Made by a program: the position numbers and the translations under genes
Part shown: positions 24,698 to 32,644 of the stretch, piece by piece
Layout: the number at the start of each line of letters is the position of its first letter
Numbering within the stretch: the stretch's first letter is position 1
Notes under the pieces: model-generated
Told to the model about the DNA's origin: nothing
Database searches by the model: none
The model's input: only the letters and a program-made list of their open reading frames with translations
Source: Bacillus sp. FJAT-42376
GTDB taxonomy: Bacteria > Bacillota > Bacilli > Bacillales > Bacillaceae
Assembly: GCF_003816055.1 (NCBI RefSeq)
Contig: NZ_CP033906.1
Coordinates: 4,154,001-4,218,000, forward strand
Direction of reading: 5' to 3'
Length of the DNA: 64,000 bases

Positions 24698-25002
24698 ATG
24701 CAAATGATTGGGATGGCAGCGGGTATTTTAGGGTTAATGGCTCTCTTTAATTTCCTATACAGCTTCCTTTTTTTAATCAGCAGGCGTTTAGGATGTGGAA
24801 TTTATGAATGGTTCACAGAAAACGTAAGCTTTTTGGAGTTCCTCGCCCTTTTGCCGGGCCTTCTTATCTTTTTTCTTCCCATATTTATGATCATCGGAAC
24901 TGGTGGGTCTCCCGTTTATCTATTATTGGTTTTATGATCGTTCTTTTCCTTCTCATGGTGATTTTTTATATTATTTATGTAAAACTGGCTCTTACTATTT
25001 AG
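24698..25002 (+). pseudogene. Type C small membrane protein gene with probable frameshift
   Basis: Begins at ATG 24698, 2 bp after the previous stop: GILGLMALFNFLYSFLFLIS, then FTENVSFLEFLALLPG. In this frame it stops at 24937 after an abrupt PVYLLLVL. Another frame from about 24900 continues with WWVSRLSIIGFMIVLFLL and ends at 25002, which supplies the expected basic loop and last helix. One small indel near 24895-24910 would restore a protein of about 100 residues. Confidence 0.55.
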
Positions 25003-25019
25003 AATAGGGTGAGAACGTT

Positions 25020-25469
25020 TTGAACGAACTGCTGGGTAAATCTTTATTTTTTATAGGATTCCTTCTCATTGTTCACTTTTTATACAGTCTATTGTTTCTT
25101 TTAAGCAAACGGGCTGGAACGGAATTGTTCAAATGGCTAACAATGGACAGCTGTTTATTGGAGCTGCTCTCGCTGCCCCTATTCACTCCGCCTTATACGA
25201 TTGCTTCCAAATTGTATGAGCAATTTAACTGCTTGCTGCCAGGCTTGTCATTTTTCTCTATTCCATTCTGCTATTGTGTTTGGCCATCATTTGCTTTGCA
25301 GTTGGTGCACCTTAAGCAGGCTGCTAAATGGTTAATACAGGATAAAGGACTAAGAACCTATACGTTAGCCCATTCTGTCTATACCTGCAAAATTTGTCGA
25401 GCAAAATCTGTCGAAATCGTTCTTTTTATAGGAAATTCTCATTCGTTATATGGTATGATTGAACCATAG
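25020..25469 (+). pseudogene. Type C small membrane protein gene, 3' part scrambled
   Basis: Starts at TTG 25020 with GGTGAG upstream. Residues 1-60 parallel the previous gene (FLYSLLFLLSKRAGTELFKW against FLYSFLFLISRRLGCGIYEW). After about residue 65 the translation no longer resembles the family, lacks the last helices and continues as cysteine-rich, composition-poor sequence into the sinR promoter. I read it as a broken paralogue at the end of the array. Confidence 0.5.
25419..25459 (+). promoter_or_regulatory. sinR promoter with a SinR-box-like sequence
   Basis: GTTCTTT (25419-25425) equals the SinR binding consensus GTTCTYT. Downstream, TGGTATGAT (25451-25459) is an extended -10 element; no good -35 is visible. 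A single half site is weak evidence for autoregulation. Confidence 0.4.
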
Positions 25470-25486
25470 AAGGGAATGAGACCCAA

Positions 25487-25816
25487 ATGATTGGTGAACG
25501 AATCCGTCAATACCGTGTACAGCACAATCTTTCATTAACAGAGTTAGCGAACCGTGCAGGTGTGGCTAAATCTTATTTAAGTTCTATTGAACGCAACCTT
25601 CAATCCAACCCTTCCATTTTGTTCTTAGAAAAGGTCTCCGCTGTTTTAGGCGAACCTGTTCATTCCTTTATAAATCAGAAGGAAGAGCCAAGCCGAAAAA
25701 ACCTGGATTCCGAGTGGTCTAAGCTTGTCAAAGAAGCGATGGATTCCGGCGTATCGAAAGAACAGTTTAGAGAGTTTCTCGAATTTAATAAGTGGAAAAA
25801 AAATAGTACACATTAA
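25487..25816 (+). CDS. sinR: HTH-type transcriptional regulator SinR
   Basis: SinR is the master repressor of biofilm matrix genes in Bacillus. The 109-residue protein matches SinR along its length: MIGERIRQYR, an Xre-type HTH with LTELANRAGVAKSYLSSIER, NPSILFLEKVSAVL, then LDSEWSKLVKEAMDSGVSKE and FREFLEFNKWKK, the C-terminal dimerisation and SinI-binding hairpin. No sinI gene lies in front; the upstream neighbour is the immunity-like array. As in B. subtilis, a signal peptidase gene converges on it, but tapA and tasA are absent here. Confidence 0.92.
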   Translation: MIGERIRQYRVQHNLSLTELANRAGVAKSYLSSIERNLQSNPSILFLEKVSAVLGEPVHSFINQKEEPSRKNLDSEWSKLVKEAMDSGVSKEQFREFLEFNKWKKNSTH

Positions 25817-25817
25817 G

Positions 25818-25855
25818 AAACAGTCTGCTGCAAACCAGCCAGACTGTTTTTTATC
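25818..25855. terminator. Terminator between sinR and the signal peptidase gene
   Basis: AACAGTCTG (25819-25827) pairs with CAGACTGTT (25840-25848), followed by TTTT. Confidence 0.7.
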
Positions 25856-26356
25856 TTAAAAGGGAAGAACCGCTAATACTTTCCCTTTCATTTCTTTTTC
25901 AGAAAAGGTTCCAATCTCAGGCATACGGCTGTCTATACTTACCTCACGGTTATCTCCAACAAGAAAATATTGTTCTGGCGGGAGCGTGATTTCTTTCATG
26001 TCACTTGAGAGGGATGACGGTTTGTCAATGGCTTTCCCGTTCACATAAGTAACCCCCTGCTCTATAGCCACCGTGTCATTCGGACCTGCAATAATTCGCT
26101 TAATAAAGTTTTGACCCGGTTTATATTCAGCAAGGACACTGTCCCCTTTTTTCGGTGTATAAAGGATATGGGTTACTAACAGTTTATCACCGCTGGATAT
26201 GGAAGGCTCCATAGCATTTCCTGAATGGACTTGTACGCTTAAGCCGAATGTAAATAAACAGGCTATGGCAGTCAAAACCAAAAGAGCGGCAGCAAAAAGG
26301 ATCCAGCCTTTTGCCTGGCTTTTCTTTCGCTGGACAGCCGCGGTTTCCATGTTCAT
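25856..26356 (-). CDS. Signal peptidase I homologue lacking the catalytic serine
   Basis: A 166-residue type I signal peptidase: N-terminal membrane helix (residues 17-40), box B region SGNAMEPSISSGD, box D FIKRIIAGPNDTV with general-base lysine K86, and box E FLVGDNREVSIDSRMPEIG. In active enzymes box B reads GxSMxPT; here the serine position is Ala48 (GCT codon). Distance to the lysine (38 residues) fits the family, so alignment is not in doubt. The rest is well conserved, which argues against simple decay. S. aureus SpsA is a known inactive paralogue. Start 26356 is chosen because AAGGGGGA lies just upstream; an upstream in-frame ATG at 26404 has none. Confidence 0.88.
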   Translation of the reverse strand: MNMETAAVQRKKSQAKGWILFAAALLVLTAIACLFTFGLSVQVHSGNAMEPSISSGDKLLVTHILYTPKKGDSVLAEYKPGQNFIKRIIAGPNDTVAIEQGVTYVNGKAIDKPSSLSSDMKEITLPPEQYFLVGDNREVSIDSRMPEIGTFSEKEMKGKVLAVLPF

Positions 26357-26421
26357 TATAATCCCCCTTATGTATAAATGGTTTATTTTTACATACCCTT
26401 CCACATGATTTTGTACTCATC

Positions 26422-26452
26422 AAAAAAAGCGATTCTCCTAATTGGAGAACCG
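26422..26452 (-). terminator. Terminator after pepF
   Basis: GCGATTCTCC pairs with GGAGAACCGC (one internal A-C mismatch); on the minus strand it is followed by a run of seven T residues. Confidence 0.7.
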
Positions 26453-26460
26453 CCCCTTTT

Positions 26461-28377
26461 TTACTTCTCGTTCATCAATTTTTCCATTTCATTCAGCGTT
26501 TCTTCAAATACTTGCATCGCCTGGTCGATTGGCTTGGATGTGGACATATCCACTCCTGCGCCTTTCAGGATGCTAATCGGGTCTGTTGAGCCGCCTGCAG
26601 CAAGGAACCCTTTCACACGGTTAACTGCCGGTGCACCTTCATCTGTGATTTGCTTGGACAGAGCCGTTGAAGCCGCAAAGCTTGTTGCATATTGGTATAC
26701 GTAGAAATTGTAGTTATAGAAATGCGGAATGCGCGCCCATTCCATTGGGATTTCTTCATCGGCAGCCATTGCTTTGCCGTAATACTTCTGGTTGATCTCC
26801 CCGTATACCTTTTTGAAGGTTTCCGCATTGAGCGCCTCGCCTTTTTGATCGAGTTCATGGATCTTTTTCTCGAACTCAGCAAACTGCGTTTGACGGAAAA
26901 GCGTGGTACGGAAGTTTTCCAGACGCTGGTTCAGCAAGAACAGTTTTTCCTCTTTTGTTTTTGCATTTTTGTATTCACTGTTCCACAGCAGCGCTTCGTT
27001 TAAAGTGGAAGCCACTTCAGCCGTGAACGTTGCATAGTTGGAATTCAGGTAGTTTTGCTTTTTGCTGGACATGTAGGAGTTCACTGCATGGCCGAGTTCA
27101 TGAGCGATGGTTGAAACGTCATCCTTTGTCCCCTGGTAATTCAAAAGAAGGTACGGATGCTTATCATAGGAGCCCCACTGGTAAGCCCCTGTCGCTTTGT
27201 CATCTGTGGAATACACATCCACCCAGCGCTCATCAAATGCTTTTTTCAGGACATTCAGGTAATCGTCGCCCATCGGTTTCAGCCCGTCGAGCACCATTCC
27301 TTTTGCATCTTCATACGGAATGTACGTATCATCCGCATCGACAATTGGAGTGTAGATATCATACATATGAAGCTCATCGACATTCAGCATTTTCTTCTTC
27401 AATTCCATGTAGCGGTGCATAAGCGGCAAGCCTTTGTTTACGGAAGAAATAAGCTGATCATATACTTTTGATGGCACATTGTTCGGAGTAACCGCCGCTT
27501 CAAGAGCGGATTTATAATGTCTGACTTCAGCTCCGATATTATGGCCTTTTACCTGCGCAGCAAGCGTCTGTGAGAATGAATCCTGGAATTTTCCAAGGGT
27601 TTGATAGTACGCTTCATATGCTTGCTTACGAACATTGCGATCCTTGCTTTCCATATAGGAAATGAAGTTGGAGCGCGTTAATTGCACGTCTTTTCCACTA
27701 GAATCTTTAATCATCGGGAATTTTACATCTTTCGCAAGCATCGCGTAGACGTTCGTTCCTGTGTCACTTAGAGGCGAAACCTTTGCCAGCAGCTCTTCCT
27801 CTTCCTTTGTAAGGGTATGGGCTTTTGTCCGGACCATATCCTTCAAGAAATATTTATACGGCGCAACCGTTTTATTGCGCAGGATTTTCTCCATTGTTTT
27901 TGTCGGGATGCTTGTGATCTCCGGTTTCAGCCAGGCTGTATTCCCCGAGATTTTAGCAGACATCTTTTCGGCACGGTCTGTGAGAGCCTGAAGATCGGAA
28001 TTGGACTGATTCACATCAAACGAAAGATTTGCATACACATAAGCTCTGTCTGAAATGGTAGACAGCGCAGAATAATCCTTCAGCGCATTAGCCAGCGTCA
28101 CAACGTTCTTGCCGATCTTTCCGCCCTGATAGTCTTTCTTGAATTTAGCAGACAGATCCTCTGCTTTTTTCACATCCGCTTCCCATGCAGCCTTAGACTT
28201 ATACATATCTTCCAAATTCCATTTATATTGAACAGGAATCTCTTCACGGGTTTTGTAATCCGGCTTCCCCTTTGTTTCTTCCGCATGCGCAACCGGCGTG
28301 CTCAAAACGTTGTACGGTACTACCGCAGATACGGCGATCGCCGCTGCTGCCACTGTTGTCAAAACGTGTTTCTTCAT
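26461..28377 (-). CDS. pepF: Exported oligoendopeptidase F (M3 metallopeptidase)
   Basis: A 638-residue M3B peptidase. The zinc motif HELGH is at about residues 426-430 (STIAHELGHAVNSYMS), with the third ligand in ASTLNEALLWN. The C-terminal catalytic region, including the NFYVYQYATSFAAS block, is complete. Unlike the cytoplasmic PepF of lactococci, this one begins with a clear Sec signal peptide (MKKHVLTTVAAAAIAVSAVV..., cleavage near AHA-EE, residue 32), so it should act outside on short peptides. Monocistronic with its own terminator. Confidence 0.93.
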   Translation of the reverse strand: MKKHVLTTVAAAAIAVSAVVPYNVLSTPVAHAEETKGKPDYKTREEIPVQYKWNLEDMYKSKAAWEADVKKAEDLSAKFKKDYQGGKIGKNVVTLANALKDYSALSTISDRAYVYANLSFDVNQSNSDLQALTDRAEKMSAKISGNTAWLKPEITSIPTKTMEKILRNKTVAPYKYFLKDMVRTKAHTLTKEEEELLAKVSPLSDTGTNVYAMLAKDVKFPMIKDSSGKDVQLTRSNFISYMESKDRNVRKQAYEAYYQTLGKFQDSFSQTLAAQVKGHNIGAEVRHYKSALEAAVTPNNVPSKVYDQLISSVNKGLPLMHRYMELKKKMLNVDELHMYDIYTPIVDADDTYIPYEDAKGMVLDGLKPMGDDYLNVLKKAFDERWVDVYSTDDKATGAYQWGSYDKHPYLLLNYQGTKDDVSTIAHELGHAVNSYMSSKKQNYLNSNYATFTAEVASTLNEALLWNSEYKNAKTKEEKLFLLNQRLENFRTTLFRQTQFAEFEKKIHELDQKGEALNAETFKKVYGEINQKYYGKAMAADEEIPMEWARIPHFYNYNFYVYQYATSFAASTALSKQITDEGAPAVNRVKGFLAAGGSTDPISILKGAGVDMSTSKPIDQAMQVFEETLNEMEKLMNEK

Positions 28378-28606
28378 TTGTATAGCCCCTCCATATTATG
28401 TATATTTTTCTATAACACACCTATAATTCTCCAATAATTTTGTATTTTCCTTCTTTTCTGACAAAATTTATTTTTTCAGGTTACGGTTAGGGTATGCAGG
28501 TTGGGGCGGAATTATGAGAGAAGCGGTTGGCATGTAGAGTTTAAGCTTGTAAATTGCACTGGGATTGCAGGGTTTCAAGCTTTGTAGCAATGATTTATTG
28601 GGGTTT
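28378..28606. other. Upstream region of pepF, no gene seen
   Basis: AT-rich sequence next to pepF (probable promoter), then unremarkable DNA up to the repeat block. No reading frame with a ribosome binding site. Confidence 0.5.
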
Positions 28607-29257
28607 GCACTGACCCCCGCTCTGCTAAAGCACTAAATCTCCGTCCCCGCTTTTACAATCTCCATATGTATCAAGACTTCGCACTTCTGGTGCTTGTTCC
28701 CCCGCTTCTTTAGTGGATAGAAGGTCAGTGCAATGCACTGTGCACTGACCCCCGCTCTGCTAAAGCACTAAATCTTCGTCCCCGCTTTTACAATCTCCAT
28801 ATGTATCAAGACTTCGCACTTCTGGTGCTTGTTCCCCCACTTCTTTAAAGCATAGAAGGTCAGTGCAATGCACTGACCCCCGCTCTGCTAAAGCACTAAA
28901 TCTCCGTCACCCCTTTTACGATCTCCATACGTATCAAGACTTCGCACTTCTGATGCTTGTTCCCCCGCTTCTTTAAAGCATAGAAGGTCAGTGCAATGCA
29001 CTGTGCACTGACCCCCGCTCTGCTAAAGCACTAAATCTCCGTCCCCGCTTTTACGATCTCCATATGTATCAAGACTTTGCAATTCTGATGCTTGTTCCCC
29101 CACTTCTTTAAAGCATAGAAGGTCAGAGCAATGCACTGACCCCCGCTCTGCTAAAGCACTAAATCTCCGTCCCCCCTTTTACGATCTCCATACGTATCAA
29201 GACTTCGCACTTCTGATGCTTGTTCCCCTGTTGCTTTAAAGGACAGAGGGGCAGTGC
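28607..29257 (+). repeat. Five tandem copies of the ~125-bp element
   Basis: Units start at 28607, 28742, 28870, 29005 and 29133 and are each 124-125 bp long. All begin GCACTGACCCCCGCTCTGC and end in a version of GGTCAGTGC, so the ends are inverted repeats. Start-to-start distances are 135, 128, 135, 128: every second junction carries an extra TGCACTG. Units are very alike (a handful of substitutions each), so the array is recent. Shared internal blocks: AAAGCACTAAATCTCCGTC, then CTTCTGATGCTTGTTCCCC. Confidence 0.9.
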
Positions 29258-29390
29258 AGAAAAACTAACCTCATCGCAAGCTCTAGTGCAAAAAAAACAA
29301 ACCTCATCACAAGCTCTAGTGCAGAAAAACAAACCTCATCACAAACTCTAGTGCAAAAAAAACAAACCTCATCACAAACTCAATCCAAAT
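29258..29390 (+). repeat. Four tandem copies of a ~34-bp repeat
   Basis: AACCTCATCACAAGCTCTAG followed by TGCAAAAAAAAC recurs four times (AACCTCATC at about 29268, 29301, 29334 and 29367), directly against the fifth 125-bp unit. Confidence 0.8.
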
Positions 29391-29473
29391 CACCCCCGCC
29401 CAGGTTGACCTCCATCCCGAAATGCGTTTTACTTAAGAGTATTGAAGAAATTTAAAAACAGATAGGTGAGAAG

Positions 29474-31270
29474 ATGTCTATAAATCGAAATGCACCGTGC
29501 CCTTGCGGCAGCGGGAAAAAATATAAGAAGTGCTGTTTGTCGAAGGAGAATGTCGTTCAGCTGACGGAAGTGAAGCAGGAGCGGTTTATTCAGCAGAAGC
29601 AAGAGCTGATTTATATGATGAGTAAGTTTTTTCAAAAACAGTACAGCCGTGCAGATATGCATACGTATTTGATGGAATTCAGGAAGCGGACGGAGAATAC
29701 GGTTCCCGGGCATATGGAGGATCCGTTCTTTGAGTTTTGGCTTTATTTCCTTCGGAAGCTTGAGAATGGCAAACGGGGTGTGGAGTGGTTTTATGAAGAG
29801 GCGAATGGCAGGCTGAATCGCGAGCAGCAGCATATGATTCAGACATGGATTTCCTCTAAGCCCCGCCTGCTTCAGGCCATTGATGCGTCTGAGCAATCCA
29901 TTGTTTTTGAGGATCAGTTTACAGCTGAGACTTTCCAGGTGGTGCGGTCCAAGGAGAATTCCGGGGACTTTATTCCTTGGTATGGAACGCTTTCTATTTT
30001 AGAGCCGTTTGAAGATCAATATTTGTTCCATGGCTTACGGGCGTTTACGACTCCTCAAGGCTTAAGAGCGGCGGTTTCCAGAGCACAGGAACTGATGGCG
30101 GCAGAGAGTCTTTCCCACGGGGAGATTCTCCAGGATTATTTCCTTGAGCTGATGGCAGAAATTGTTCAAAAGGAACAGGGACATGCCGGCAGCCAGGAGA
30201 GTAAGACACTTGAGCAGGTCGAAGTGACGTATAATGTCCAGAATGAGAAGGCGCTGCTTGACTTCTTCCAACAGCATGATGAGTTTCTCATTGACCGCTG
30301 GGGTGAAGAGAAAATGGTGAGCTGGTCGGGAAATTGGAAAACGTTCAGGGATAGCGAAATGACGGGTTCGGCTCTAGTTGGGGATGTGTTCGGAACGATG
30401 GAAGTCGTTAATGGAATGTTAACTTTCTCCTGCATTGGCTCTGAGCATGCGGAAGGATTTAAATCGCTGATGAAAAAAACCGGAGTAGCGCTTTCGTATA
30501 TGGATCAAACGTCCAAATCGATTACTCTTCCATTCAATGCGGAAATCAGCAATATGGTGTTCCTTCCTGAAGAGGCATCAGCTGAACGGTTCGGCCCTAT
30601 TTCCCAAGCCTTTCTGAATATGGATGCGGATCAGAAAATTCCTGCTTATGATAACCTCTCTTTAAGAGAAATGGTTCAAAACGGCAGGAAAGCGGACGCC
30701 GAGCACTGGCTGAAAAATTATGAGCATAACTTTTCAAAACAAATCGAGGACGGCGATCTGACGCCGGATTTCAATACAATCCGCAGAGAACTTGGACTGC
30801 CGCTTTCTCCTTTTGTAACAGGAGGCGAATCCCGCACTTCCTCCCTTGAACCGGCTTCCGCGCCAAGAAGAGGCACGGAAATTAATCAGGAAGATATTCC
30901 ATATTATGAGGAATTAGGTTTCCGGCCGGATACGGTGAACAACTTCTACGCTGAGGATCTCATGACTTTTTACAAAGAGAAATCGGCCGGCAAGTCTGCC
31001 AATACGGTAAGGAAATACCGCAACAATCTTCTTGATCTGCGCGATATTTTAGAACAAAAATCGCTTACACAGTGGAGCAGCTGCGACCAGACGTTCTGGA
31101 AACAGGTATTCGAGAAGGATCTTTTTGCCCTTTACACTTATACAAGCATGACCCAGCAAAAAGAGTTTGCCAGCACGATGAAAACACTGGCAAAATGGAT
31201 TGATGACCGATATGATACATCGCTTTCACCGCTTGTTGCGGAAGCCATTGTGAAAACAGAATTTGTGTAA
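29474..31270 (+). CDS. SEC-C metal-binding protein with recombinase-like C-terminal helical domain
   Basis: A 598-residue cytoplasmic protein. Residues 1-25 are a SEC-C zinc motif (NAPCPCGSGKKYKKCC), as at the end of SecA. Residues 25-450 are mixed alpha/beta with no motif I know. Residues ~480-598 (FYAEDLMTFYKEKS, ANTVRKYRNNLLDLRDIL, ...LAKWIDDRYDTS) look like the SAM-like core-binding domain of tyrosine recombinases, without any catalytic domain. GGTGAGAAG lies just before the ATG. Role unknown; the combination suggests nucleic acid or ribosome contact. Confidence 0.75.
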   Translation: MSINRNAPCPCGSGKKYKKCCLSKENVVQLTEVKQERFIQQKQELIYMMSKFFQKQYSRADMHTYLMEFRKRTENTVPGHMEDPFFEFWLYFLRKLENGKRGVEWFYEEANGRLNREQQHMIQTWISSKPRLLQAIDASEQSIVFEDQFTAETFQVVRSKENSGDFIPWYGTLSILEPFEDQYLFHGLRAFTTPQGLRAAVSRAQELMAAESLSHGEILQDYFLELMAEIVQKEQGHAGSQESKTLEQVEVTYNVQNEKALLDFFQQHDEFLIDRWGEEKMVSWSGNWKTFRDSEMTGSALVGDVFGTMEVVNGMLTFSCIGSEHAEGFKSLMKKTGVALSYMDQTSKSITLPFNAEISNMVFLPEEASAERFGPISQAFLNMDADQKIPAYDNLSLREMVQNGRKADAEHWLKNYEHNFSKQIEDGDLTPDFNTIRRELGLPLSPFVTGGESRTSSLEPASAPRRGTEINQEDIPYYEELGFRPDTVNNFYAEDLMTFYKEKSAGKSANTVRKYRNNLLDLRDILEQKSLTQWSSCDQTFWKQVFEKDLFALYTYTSMTQQKEFASTMKTLAKWIDDRYDTSLSPLVAEAIVKTEFV

Positions 31271-31276
31271 AAGGAA

Positions 31277-31307
31277 ACCCTCTGCTTATCGGGCAGAGGG
31301 TCTTTTT
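31277..31307. terminator. Bidirectional terminator
   Basis: ACCCTCTGC pairs with GCAGAGGGT, then CTTTTTG; it overlaps the last codons of the convergent DUF2809-like gene. Confidence 0.8.
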
Positions 31308-31672
31308 GTATATTCCATTCCCGCACACACGGCAATTCCGAGAGCATAGGCCGCGAGATCGGTCCAAAGAAAACCGTATCCAAGGACAAGACCGCCGAGG
31401 CCTGTATTTCGGAGCTCATTGATCCATGATGCCTGATAGAGCTGGCTGCATTCGGTGAGCAGACAGTATCCGGCTGACAGAAACGCAATTACCATCGTTC
31501 TTCTTCTGCTGAAAACAAAGGCAAATCCAAGAAAAATCATTGCTGCCCAAAGTGCATCGCCAAGCCAGAAGTTGACGAAGCCCGGCAGGAAGACAGCGAG
31601 TTTCCTGGATAATAGGCCAAGTCCGATGACGGTAACAAGAAAAATGGCATAGAGCAGACGGTTTCGTTTCAT
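31286..31672 (-). CDS. DUF2809-like membrane protein
   Basis: A 128-residue protein with four hydrophobic segments (about 7-24, 38-53, 58-75, 98-116). Conserved-looking polar features inside the membrane region, GDALWAAM and TECSQLYQ, are typical of DUF2809 (YjgA-like) proteins as I recall them. Lies 9 bp after the MgtC/SapB gene on the same strand, so they may be cotranscribed. Function unknown. Confidence 0.75.
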   Translation of the reverse strand: MKRNRLLYAIFLVTVIGLGLLSRKLAVFLPGFVNFWLGDALWAAMIFLGFAFVFSRRRTMVIAFLSAGYCLLTECSQLYQASWINELRNTGLGGLVLGYGFLWTDLAAYALGIAVCAGMEYTKRPSAR

Positions 31673-31681
31673 CCTGCTTCT

Positions 31682-32383
31682 CTATTCCATATTTTCGACA
31701 TCAGCTTGAAGGACGCCGGGCTGTTTTCTGATTTCATAGAAGATGGCCGTTGGACAATTCTCTGCTTCAGAAATGACGGAGCAATAAACAACAATCGATG
31801 CAGGCTCTTCCTTAATCCGGACCCGTTTTGTCCCGAGTCCCTTTTCTCTCAGGAATTGCAAAAGATTAGTCAGATCGGTGTTTTTTTCTGCATAAATCTT
31901 CACCTTGAATTCCTTTTGCTTTAAGCGCTTGATTCCAACCTTCCCAAGAGCGAGCGGGATAATCCGGACACCGAGGAAGATAAAGATGACACCGGCAAGT
32001 GCTTCAAAGTAAAAGCCTGCTCCGATGGAAATTCCGATGGCTGCCGAGGCAAAAACGAGGGCTGCGGTTGTTAATCCAGAAATCACTTCGTTGCTTCTCC
32101 GCAAAATAACTCCGGCTCCTAAAAAACCGATTCCGCTTAGTACATACGAAGGGATTCTTCCCGGGTCCATTGGCCGGGTATAGGCTTCAGCATAAAGAAA
32201 AGATGATTCATATGAGACAACGGTTAATAAACAGGCCGTAACGGATACGATGAGGCATGTTTTTAAACCGAGAGGCTTTCCTTTTAATTCCCGTTCCAGT
32301 CCAATGATAATTCCGGCAATTGCAGCACAGCTTAGCTTCAGCAGGACATCCAAATGAATGGACTCAACGATTGCTTCTTCCAT
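31682..32383 (-). CDS. MgtC/SapB family membrane protein
   Basis: A 233-residue protein. Start ATG 32383 follows AGGAGGTC; a longer frame to 32527 is not supported. The N-terminal half is the MgtC membrane domain: AAIAGIIIGLERELKGKPLG, LKTCLIVSVTACLLT, GIGFLGAGVILRR and LTTAALVFASAAIGISIGAG. The C-terminal ~85 residues form an ACT-like cytoplasmic domain (FKVKIYAEKNTDLTNLLQFL). MgtC proteins modulate magnesium and ATP homeostasis. B. subtilis SapB is a homologue. Confidence 0.92.
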   Translation of the reverse strand: MEEAIVESIHLDVLLKLSCAAIAGIIIGLERELKGKPLGLKTCLIVSVTACLLTVVSYESSFLYAEAYTRPMDPGRIPSYVLSGIGFLGAGVILRRSNEVISGLTTAALVFASAAIGISIGAGFYFEALAGVIFIFLGVRIIPLALGKVGIKRLKQKEFKVKIYAEKNTDLTNLLQFLREKGLGTKRVRIKEEPASIVVYCSVISEAENCPTAIFYEIRKQPGVLQADVENME

Positions 32384-32508
32384 TTTATGACCTCCTACTT
32401 GTTTCCTCTTTATTTTAGGATATCCTGCCGGTAATTTAAACGGGTAATCAGAAAACGGCTGGATATTTCGCCATCCGTAAGACTTTTTCCTTATTTTGTA
32501 TATTTTGG

Positions 32509-32564
32509 TTGAATAATCTGAATTCACAGAATATAATTCGGGTAAGTTAGGAACCTTTACTAAC
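32509..32564 (+). promoter_or_regulatory. Promoter and operator-like inverted repeat of the ROK/PIG-L/ABC operon
   Basis: TTGAAT (32509-32514), a 17-nt spacer, TATAAT (32532-32537). Just downstream is GTTAG-N9-CTAAC (32546-32564), covering the expected transcription start. Bacillus XylR-type ROK operators have TTAGT/ACTAA arms, so this is a plausible site for autorepression by the first gene of the operon. Confidence 0.6.
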
Positions 32565-32644
32565 CAACCTCAATGACCCTCTGAATAACGATGATGCTGC
32601 CCATTAACCTTAAAGGATAAAAAGCCCCATGAAGGAGACGAGAG

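Noticed and set aside
28607-29257. Possible CRISPR array
   Set aside because: Units are 125 bp with nearly constant sequence throughout; there are no short repeats separated by unique spacers and no cas genes.
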